The notes under the pieces are model-generated. The model saw nothing but the letters and a program-made list of their open reading frames with translations, ran no database searches and was not told where the DNA came from. Shown here piece by piece: positions 32,660-39,833 of a stretch of 58,233 nucleotides of DNA. The stretch is taken from NCBI GenBank assembly GCA_009746045.1, contig RPFO01000648.1:188001-246233 (forward strand), given 5' to 3'. The translations under genes and the position numbers were made by a program. The DNA comes from Mesostigma viride. Lineage: Eukaryota > Streptophyta > Mesostigmatophyceae > Mesostigmatales > Mesostigmataceae. Each line of letters starts with the position of its first letter. Position 1 is the stretch's first letter.

Positions 32660-32855
32660 TCCATTTCTGGCCTTGCCTTGCTTTGCATGCATCACCACAA
32701 AACATCAAATTTATTACAATATGTGTGCTAGCTCTATACGGTGGAATAACACAGACATGTCTACCAGATGGCAACACGGCCATCTGTATGCTAGGGTGAG
32801 CACACTATGTGAATGTGCAGGGCCAGCCCACAGCAGCTGTGCCCCTGCTCTACCC
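32658..32855. repeat. Split direct repeat A2 of DIRS copy 2
   Basis: About 198 bp, starting AATCCATTTCTGGCCTTGCC and ending TGCTCTACCC. Nearly identical to 28,561-28,758, 28,988-29,187 and 32,234-32,428. After TACCC the A1 copies continue CTTTTGCC, whereas the A2 copies continue ACATCTCC into the body, which marks the repeat border. Confidence 0.9.
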
Positions 32856-33059
32856 ACATCTCCTTACATGGCTAACAGCCGAAAAATACGTAGGACATGC
32901 AAAAAAAAGAAAACTTAAAACCTAGCTATGGGGTACTTTGTCCCAACCCAGGTTCACCCTCGGGTTAGTTAAACCATTTCCCCCCTGACCTCCCACACAA
33001 GGGTGAGGTCAGTTGATAGCTAAAAGACGAGAGATAAAAACAGGAGGACGTCAAAACTC

Positions 33060-33985
33060 GACGCCACCGAAGTGGCGCCGGAAAGCCGCTGGGTCAAAAC
33101 CCAGGGCCTGAGCCCAGAGGGCGGGTGGGATGTCGCGCCCCAGGAGGCTGCGGTGGAGGCCAATGTAGCGCGTGACCGAGAGGGCCGAAGCCCACCGGCC
33201 GCGCAGCTGGATGGCCTCCGGCGACTCGCCAGCGATGGCGTCGTGCGTCGCCCCCCATGCCGGAGGCTGTGAAAAGAAAACATCCCTGGGATGCCATGCG
33301 GGCCTGCACAGCCTCCCACTGCTGCCTAGCCTGGCTGTACGTTAAGCCCGAAAGAGGAGTGCATCCGGGGGCTGGCCAGCCGTCAGACGTCGCAGGAGCC
33401 ACAAAGAAAGTGGATCCCGGACGAGGACGTGCTGGGCCGCCCCCTGCGCAGTTTTGGGGTTGCGCAGCACAAGGGCACCGACCATGGGCCCTGGCTCGAG
33501 AAGGGGGTGGCCGGGATGAGCCACATCCCGAACCCGCAGCCCTAGCGCCTCGCTAATGCGTAAATACTGCTGGAAAGCAATAATAATCAACGCACTCAAA
33601 TGCACCTGTCGACGTGAAACTAGCAACAGGGCAGTGAAATAGCAAAGGCGCCAGGGCATAGGCGGAGGGCTGACAGCCGGAACAAGCCGCTGCCAACCTG
33701 CTAGCAGGCGGTCCGCCAGTACCCAATTCCGAACAATGTCGGGGTAGTACAGGTGCAGACAGGCCTTGGCATGCTGGCATAAGGTACGCCCCCGCCCGCC
33801 CTGGCATGGTAGACAGCAGAAATCCACTCACAGAAAATGGCTTCCGCGTCAGCTGGGTCGACAGGGCCAGGTGGCGCCCACGCCACGTAGACAGCCGCCG
33901 CACGCCGGTACGCTGGCAAGGTAGACACAGGGTTGACTGTGCCCTCCAAAAGTGCCAAGTCCCGAGGGCGTCGCGCCCCCTCAGG
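33060..33985 (-). CDS. Tyrosine recombinase (YR), DIRS copy 2, frame-broken
   Basis: Same protein as in copy 1. The N-terminal SAM-like part lies in the RNase H frame to about 33,790; the frame from MDFCCLPCQG (33,827) covers the catalytic N-part including QQYLRISEALGLRV. Further breaks near 33,350 and 33,290 separate the H-x-x-R and Tyr boxes. These are single-base differences from copy 1. Confidence 0.75.
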
Positions 33986-34738
33986 CCCAGGGTTGGGATG
34001 CACGTCACCACACCGGGTCAAGTCAGGAATCCAAGCGCCACGCCGACTGGCCTTGTCAGCTGGGTTGTGGTCGGTAGCCACCCAGACCCAGTGGCTCTGC
34101 ATGTCGCCAGCCAGTGACAGAGCGCAGTAGCGCCGAACCAGCTGGTTGAGGCGGTAGGAAGACGACCGCCCTCTGACAAACGCCCCCACCACAGCACTGG
34201 AGTCTACGAGCCGGACGACTCGCTTACCTCGACACGCCTTGGTCCGGCACGACCACTCGACCCCCTGTGTCGCAGCAATCGCCTCCTTGACGTTGATGTG
34301 GTTAGGCTGCCCCCGCCACCGGTAGGACAGTGCCGTACGCCAGTGGCCACTATCCAGCAGGCTGTAGTCCCCCTCCTCCATGCGCTCCAGGTCCCAGTCC
34401 TCCCCAGACGTTAAAGCTGTCGTCCGCCACCCCCGCGCTTCGCGCCGGGTCGCCAGCCGGGCACAATCGGCCCCAGGCAGGTCCCTGTAGACCACCCCAC
34501 CGCCGGAGCCGCTCGCATCACTTGCGACGACCCGGTCAGAAAGGGGCCGGGCCCTGGCCGCCCTCAAAAAGGGGGCCAGGTCGATCGCCGCCTGAAGCTC
34601 CTGGCGGGCCCCCGCAGGGAGGCGCCAGCGGCGCCCAGGCAGGGAGGCATTCATGGCTGCTAGCAGCCGGTACGTCTCAGACCACACCGAAAGCATGGGG
34701 CGGCACAGCAGATGCATCCACACCCACTTCCCAAGCAC
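33701..34738 (-). CDS. RT C-terminus, RNase H and 2A-like motif, DIRS copy 2
   Basis: One 345-codon frame. Residues 1-60 are the RT thumb-side region (KWVWMHLLCRPMLSVW). RNase H follows with the four acidic positions: SDASGSGGGVVYRD, NHINVKEAIAATQ, VRLVDSSAVVGAF and VATDHNPADKAS. Then comes LTRCGDVHPNPGP at about 34,010-33,975, followed by the recombinase N-terminal helices. The frame ends at 33,701 after leaving the recombinase frame near 33,790. RNase H removes template RNA during cDNA synthesis. Confidence 0.8.
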   Translation of the reverse strand: MLGKWVWMHLLCRPMLSVWSETYRLLAAMNASLPGRRWRLPAGARQELQAAIDLAPFLRAARARPLSDRVVASDASGSGGGVVYRDLPGADCARLATRREARGWRTTALTSGEDWDLERMEEGDYSLLDSGHWRTALSYRWRGQPNHINVKEAIAATQGVEWSCRTKACRGKRVVRLVDSSAVVGAFVRGRSSSYRLNQLVRRYCALSLAGDMQSHWVWVATDHNPADKASRRGAWIPDLTRCGDVHPNPGPEGARRPRDLALLEGTVNPVSTLPAYRRAAAVYVAWAPPGPVDPADAEAIFCEWISAVYHARAGGGVPYASMPRPVCTCTTPTLFGIGYWRTAC

Positions 34739-34773
34739 AGAACTAAGTTCGCGGTAGTATGTAAACCCGCGAT

Positions 34774-35972
34774 CTAAGATTCTATGAGTAGCGCGATAAC
34801 TGCCACCACACGCTCAGGAACAGGCACCACGTCACCATCTTTGGTGAATGACCCCACCGCCTGCACACCAGTCTGCTCTGCTGTCGCCCGTACCACCTTG
34901 TCAGACTTCTGCACCAGCCCAACAGCGGCGTAGGCAGCCTGAACACGATCTAGCTGCTGATTCACCCCATCCACCGACGCACAGTGGGTGAAATGGAGGT
35001 CATCGATCGTCACAGCATGCATACCTTCCAGATCCTGCCGAGATTCGAAGCACGGCGAGGGCGCCAAGGGCGCAGCAGGGTCCTCCTCCAGCCTCAGCCG
35101 GACGGTCTCCCCCGCCTCGTTGGCCTCCGCCACCAGGATCAGCGCGGACATGTTGATGCTCAGCCCACGACTAGCCTCCAACGGCGGCTTGGGGCCACAG
35201 CGGTACAACACAGACTGATGCACACACTGGGCCACGCGACGGCCAGCTTGTTGCCCATTGGCCAGCACAACATCCACGGCCACACCTTCCGACGAGCCCC
35301 ACTCAGGCCCACCAGATCCGACCACACCGGCATCCACGCACAGTACCGCCGCATCCAAACTGGCAGGCGGAGTCTGTTGTAGTACGAATCCAAATCTGAT
35401 ACGCCCCCAAAAACATCCTCCCCAGCGCGCGTGGGCAAATCGCAAATCACGCCAAGGTGTGGTAAAAAAGCGGGCATAGGATCTGGTAGTGGCATGTTGC
35501 CACGCCGGTTGTCCACAATCAGCCGTATACGGCCGTCGGGCTTTCCGACCCCAAAAGTACCGTTCACCATAGGCGGCTCCTCCTCAAAAAATCCACCCAA
35601 AATCCCCCTCTCCACACACACCGTGCAAACCCGCGCGAACTCCTCCATGCTACACCCCCGCGAGATCCGCATCGACTTCTGCAAGATCCGCTCTGCTGGG
35701 CTCAGCGTCCGTACCATCCTACTCTCATCATTCAAAATTGCTCCCCAAGAGGGGGGTAGTAAGTTCAGCACATCCACTTGGCCACCTTCCCCCGGACCAG
35801 GCAAGGCCAAGCGTGCGGCCACTAACGGTTCGTAAGGGGCTCCTTCAGCATATTCACCCCCATCCACTACAGATCCTGCCATTGCCGCTACGGAACCACC
35901 GTTCCGGCGGACAAAGGACCTGCAAGCATCATCGATCCCATCTAGGGCCGCCTGCTGCAGAGGCCCGGGCAC
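34774..35972 (-). CDS. Reverse transcriptase, DIRS copy 2
   Basis: RT of the DIRS/PAT lineage. Seen: FGVGKPDGRIRLIVDNRRGN (template-grip region with Arg and Asp), VSDLDSYYNRLRLPVW (first catalytic Asp), and AVTIDDLHFTH (the x-x-D-D active site, here T-I-D-D rather than Y-x-D-D). Two main frames overlap at 35,445-35,160, so at least one base is missing or extra near 35,420 and another near 35,220. Upstream, MPGPLQQAALDGIDDACRSF at 35,972 may be the natural start or continue from a Pro/Arg-rich leader. Confidence 0.75.
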
Positions 35973-36167
35973 ACGGGCTGAATCTACAGCAGGCGGGTCT
36001 CGCCCCCCCCCCCATCCAGTTTAACGCCCTAACCGTCTGACAGGCTAGTGTGCGAGCATTAAAAGCCCGACTCATCCTATCGCGCCTACGGCCTGAGCGT
36101 ACCTGCTGCCACCAGTCACGAGGTGGCAGGGGTGCTGGAAGAGGTAGTGGAAGAAGGCACCGCTCCC

Positions 36168-37268
36168 TCACTTGTTGTTGTTGGACGGGCCGCCCTGCCC
36201 CTTCTTGCCGGGACCCTGCTCCAGCTTGTGCTGCAGCTTCCCCATGCTCATCGCCGCCCGCACCGCCGGAGACGCCAGCATTGCTCCACCCTCCTGGAAT
36301 GGCAGCATTGCCGACGGAGTCCCCTTCCAACCCGTCGACCCCACATCCACCAGCTGGCATGCCGTGATCAGCTTTGCCAGGTACTCGGCTGCTGCCAGCT
36401 CCAGAATTACTTCGGAGCGTGGCGTGGCCCAGTAGCCAAATTCTGTCACCATCGTGTCCAGAATTCCTGCCATCTGCAGGAGCAGCATCCGCCTCTCCCC
36501 GCTGGCTGAGCTGCCGTGCATCGTCAGCATTAACGATGCACGGATTGACTTCCCCCCCACGCTCTCTGCGTAGTCCAGCATCCCGGCAGCACCGCCTCCA
36601 GCATGTTGCTCACCAGGACCGGCACTGCATGCCCGCTCAGCGCCACCCCCTTCGTGCGCGCCAGCCTGCCAGCAGTCGCCGCTGCGGCTGGGCTTGCAGT
36701 TGCTGGAGTCTTTGCCTGGTCCAGCAGCTTCGACATGGCCGATATCAGGTCGCCAATATCTCCGCCAGTGCGGGCGTTGCCCGGCGGGATGGAAGCCCTC
36801 CCGCTGGCGTTGCATAGCCCGTCTCGGTCCCAGCAGCCGACCTATGTTCCGGTCTAGGTCCGCCACATCCTGGTCGATCGCCCCAGGGGCGCCATCCTCC
36901 TCGCCAGCGCCCGGTCCACCATGCCCCGCCCCTCCGCTTCCACCTGCCGAAGGGGGAACACCCCCAGCTCCCACCCCACCTGCTGACACTGGTGGATCCG
37001 GCTCTGCAATAGCCTCCCCCAGTTGCGCTGCTAGCACATCGGCCAGGGCCTCCTCCCCATCCCAGTCGCTGACAAACCCCCTTTTCTCCAACACGTCCAT
37101 GACGTTCTTGGCACGCCCCGGATTGAGCTTCTGGATCCGCTCTAGCCAATGCCCCTCCCCTAGGATCTTCTGGACCGCAGTTGCGGCCTCCTTTGGGGTG
37201 CATCCCTCCCTGGCTTCTTGCTTGAGCTTTGCTATGAAATTCCGCTCTGGGGCTGTCACTGAGGTCAT
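36168..37268 (-). CDS. gag-like ORF1 of DIRS copy 2
   Basis: Starts MTSVTAPERNFIAKLKQEAR at 37,268 after the B2 repeat. The N-terminal about 90 residues are a globular helix-rich region (LEKRGFVSDWDGEEALADVL), followed by a Gly/Pro/Ala-rich linker. The frame then shifts: the likely true middle part (MSKLLDQAKTPATASPAAAA and on to SNMLEAVLPG) lies in another frame between about 36,775 and 36,595, and the first frame resumes at MLDYAESVGGKSIRAS. It ends with an N-N-N-K tail at 36,168. DIRS ORF1 proteins serve as gag; no zinc knuckle is visible. Confidence 0.65.
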   Translation of the reverse strand: MTSVTAPERNFIAKLKQEAREGCTPKEAATAVQKILGEGHWLERIQKLNPGRAKNVMDVLEKRGFVSDWDGEEALADVLAAQLGEAIAEPDPPVSAGGVGAGGVPPSAGGSGGAGHGGPGAGEEDGAPGAIDQDVADLDRNIGRLLGPRRAMQRQREGFHPAGQRPHWRRYWRPDIGHVEAAGPGKDSSNCKPSRSGDCWQAGAHEGGGAERACSAGPGEQHAGGGAAGMLDYAESVGGKSIRASLMLTMHGSSASGERRMLLLQMAGILDTMVTEFGYWATPRSEVILELAAAEYLAKLITACQLVDVGSTGWKGTPSAMLPFQEGGAMLASPAVRAAMSMGKLQHKLEQGPGKKGQGGPSNNNK

Positions 37269-37336
37269 GGTGGGTTATAATGCTTGATGTGTTATATTGC
37301 GTTTTGTTTTTTGTGATGTGGTCACTTGAGGTTCTC

Positions 37337-37545
37337 AGGCAAAAGAAACAACCTGCTTCCCTAGAATGGAAGCCCACCCTTTATAGCAACCACCTCTCCA
37401 GCCAACCCCTACCTGGGTGGCTGGGGTACGGGTGCCAGCACAAAAAAATATTTTTTCTAAAATTATTTTTTCCTTTGGTGCTATACGGCGTTGCATTCTC
37501 CGCTCAGCAGGTTAGTCATAGATAAAATGAGCATAGCTCACCAAA
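37337..37545. repeat. Split direct repeat B2 (5' end of DIRS copy 2)
   Basis: Same sequence as B1 (32,452-32,659), ending ATAGCTCACCAAA, then an abrupt change to LINE sequence. Confidence 0.9.
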
Positions 37546-37551
37546 GACTCT

Positions 37552-37760
37552 AGTGTTTGGTGTGTGGAAAACCCTACATTCAGGACCCTAGTACGTTACT
37601 GTGCCGTTCAGCCGTGCGACCAGCTGTGGTCCGTGAGCGTCCAGGCCTTGGCCCCGTATGCGAGCACCGTGAGGACCAAGACCTTAAGAAGAGTATTCGC
37701 TTGCCGTCCTCGCCTAGGTCCTTCGAGTGCCAGTAGGTGTACGATGAACGTTAGCCAGCC
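37552..37760 (-). pseudogene. LINE ORF2 C-terminal fragment (minus)
   Basis: The reverse complement matches 38,480-38,680: GGTCCTGAATGTAGGGTTTT, GTCCTCACGGTGCT and CTTAAGGTCTTGGT-type variants. In frame pieces it reads as L-x-K-V-L-V-L-T-V-L-x-Y-G. Opposite strand to the LINE fragment at 38,160. Confidence 0.7.
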
Positions 37761-37854
37761 GTAATTTTAATTAAATGTCCACGGCTACACACTGTCATGC
37801 ATATCCACCTCCATTCGATCATATTCATCATGCCTGCGCTGGTTGTCTCCTTGA

Positions 37855-37978
37855 TATTCATCATGCATCCGGAAGGTGAACTCGACAAACGCGGATAAGA
37901 TCACAGCATGGGCTCCAGCTACCACGGTCCGCGGCCGATTCTTCCAGATTTCTTGCCTGCGCAGGTTGTCTCTTTGAG
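37855..37978 (+). repeat. Dispersed repeat R1, copy d (diverged)
   Basis: Contains CTCGACAAACGCGGATAAGA, CCAGCTACCACGGTCCG and GCGCAGGTTGTCTC. A separate fragment of the R1 end (GCGCTGGTTGTCTCCTTGAT) lies just upstream at 37,836-37,855. Confidence 0.75.
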
Positions 37979-38159
37979 AATACAAATTGACTCTCGACTT
38001 TAAAGAATCATCACGCGCATATACAAATTAAGGTCTGCATGAGCCTCGAAACAGCAACGTGAGTAATTAGTATGCCCCCATCATCAACCGGCCCCAAGGA
38101 CAAGCCCCGTCAATCGGGCTGGTAGACCTAGCTGCCATTAACTATACATACTAGTTGTC

Positions 38160-39232
38160 TCACTTCATACCGATCAGTTGCTGGCCGACCTCATGGTCCC
38201 AGCTAAGTTTGAACACCTCATTTCCACCCTCATCCGGCGCGCCCCGAGCACATTCAGACCTGGCTGGACTGTCTGGGCTTGGAGGCAAGAGCGGTGGGGT
38301 TGGAGCCGGATTAGTGTCAAAACTGAGGCGATGGTGATTGGGGCCTCCAGTCGCCCGCCTCTGCCGCGCCTGCTCGACGGGACGGAGGTCCCGTTCCGTG
38401 ATCGCTTCAGTTAAACTGTTCGGGAGCATGCTCCCCGACACCGCCGACGATGTGGACATCCGCATCGGCCTGGCCTGGGCCCGGCTCCGTTCGCTCAACA
38501 CCTACTGGCGCTCGAAGGGCCTGGGCGAGCACCGTAAGCGCATGCTCTTCAAGGTCCTCGTCCTCACGGTGCTTACGTATGGCGCCCAGGTGTGGACACT
38601 CACGGACACACTGGCGGCTAAGCTAGACGGCACGGTTTACAGGATGCTTCGACAGGTCCTGAATGTAGGGTTTTCCAAGCATAGGCCAAGCAGAATCATT
38701 AGAGTCTTTGTATCAGGGTATGCCTCGCATTTCGGACGAGATCAGGCAGCGTAGGATAGCATTTGTAGGACATCTTGCTCGCACCAGTCAGGTCGACACT
38801 GCCCTTGGTCTGGCCGGCCCTCAGCGGCTTGGCCAACCAGGGCGGCACATCCTGACCTGGCCTGGCCCCAAGGACATTCCTAGAAAGCTAGGTAAGCCTG
38901 CCATGAACTACATCCAGATGTTGCTGGCCGATATATTGGTCCCAGCTCAGTTTGAACACCGCATTCACTCCCTCTCTCCTCTTTGGACTGCCATGCAGAA
39001 CAAGAAGCGGTGGCAGACGATTGTCCAGGCTCACACGCCAGCCCCTATGGGCAAGCCCCCTCCCCCCAAGCGGAAAGGGCGTTTTGCTTATAGTGTAGTT
39101 AGGATTTTTTCTAGACTAGATAGCTTAGTTAGGCTCGTTCGATTACGCGGCTTCGCCCACCTCCATCCATCCAGCAAGGAATATGTGCTACATGATCTCC
39201 CAACGGAGACATGTTATAATTTAATTTAATTT
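38160..39232 (+). pseudogene. LINE ORF2 C-terminal region plus 3' UTR, chimeric start
   Basis: The first about 55 bp (TTGCTGGCCGACCTCATGGT) come from the ORF2 3' end (compare 38,925). They are joined to RT-proximal sequence (ATCCGGCGCGCCCCGAGCAC, compare 17,050). Then come TADDVDIRIGLAWARLRSLN, LFKVLVLTVLTYGAQVWTLT, RMLRQVLNVGF, a frame break at about 38,720, and QRRIAFVGHLARTSQVDTAL, ending KRWQTIVQAHTPAP. The R-I-x-F-x-G-H-L-A-R motif is typical of the C-terminus of non-LTR ORF2. The 3' end has a TTTAA-rich tail at 39,217-39,232. Confidence 0.8.
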
Positions 39233-39520
39233 AATTCCTCCCTCTCTCTTGCTTGGACTGCCATGCAGGACAACAAGAGGTGGCAGACCATTGTCCAGGC
39301 CCACACGCCAGCCCCCGTGGGCAAGTTCCCCCCCCAAGAGGAGTCCTGAAAGGGCGCTTTGCTCAGTAGAGTAGCTAGGAGTTTGGTCTATTATCGAGTA
39401 GATTAGATAAGAGTAAGTTCATTTAGTTTCCGCGGCTCCGCTCACCCCCATCCACCAGCAATGGAATACGTGCTACATGATCTCCCAACGGAGTCATGCT
39501 ATAATTTTTAATTTTTTTAA
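39233..39520 (+). mobile_element. LINE 3' end, second tandem copy
   Basis: Repeats GACTGCCATGCAGGACAACA, CCATTGTCCAGGCCCACACG, GCGGCTCCGCTCACCCCCAT and ACATGATCTCCCAACGGAGT directly behind the previous LINE tail. A head-to-tail pair of LINE 3' ends. Confidence 0.8.
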
Positions 39521-39833
39521 ATCATCGACTAGGGGATTTGCCCCTTCAGGCAGAAGCGCCTGTGGTCCATTTTCAAGCGTAATACCGGTCATTGTGAGGT
39601 GTCTAACAACCCCCCCCCTTCCCCCGCCAGCCCGGGGTGGGATGGACCCACACACACCCTATTCACATGCCGAAATCATTCCCTGGGTTGCCCAAGGCCA
39701 GCTTTGCATGGTATTCCATGTTAAGTGTTAGGGGTCTGGCATGCCACCTTCACCTTGATAAATATGTACTGCTCAAAACATACATAATGATAGCATACCT
39801 GTCTCCCTAAACAATAAATAAGGTTAGTGTTAA

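Larger units (their letters stand above)
32234..37545 (-). mobile_element. PAT/Kangaroo-like DIRS retroelement, copy 2 (near full length)
   Basis: In coding direction: B2 (37,545-37,337), gag-like ORF1 (37,268-36,168), RT (35,972-34,780), RNase H and 2A-like motif (34,738-33,980), tyrosine recombinase (about 33,980-33,060), A2 (32,855-32,658), B1 (32,659-32,452), A1 (32,427-32,234). This is the split-direct-repeat order A-ORFs-B-A-B of PAT-like elements such as Volvox Kangaroo. The outermost bases of A1 may be lost in the gap. The right end meets a minus-strand LINE fragment directly at CTCACCAAA/GACTCTAG. Confidence 0.85.
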
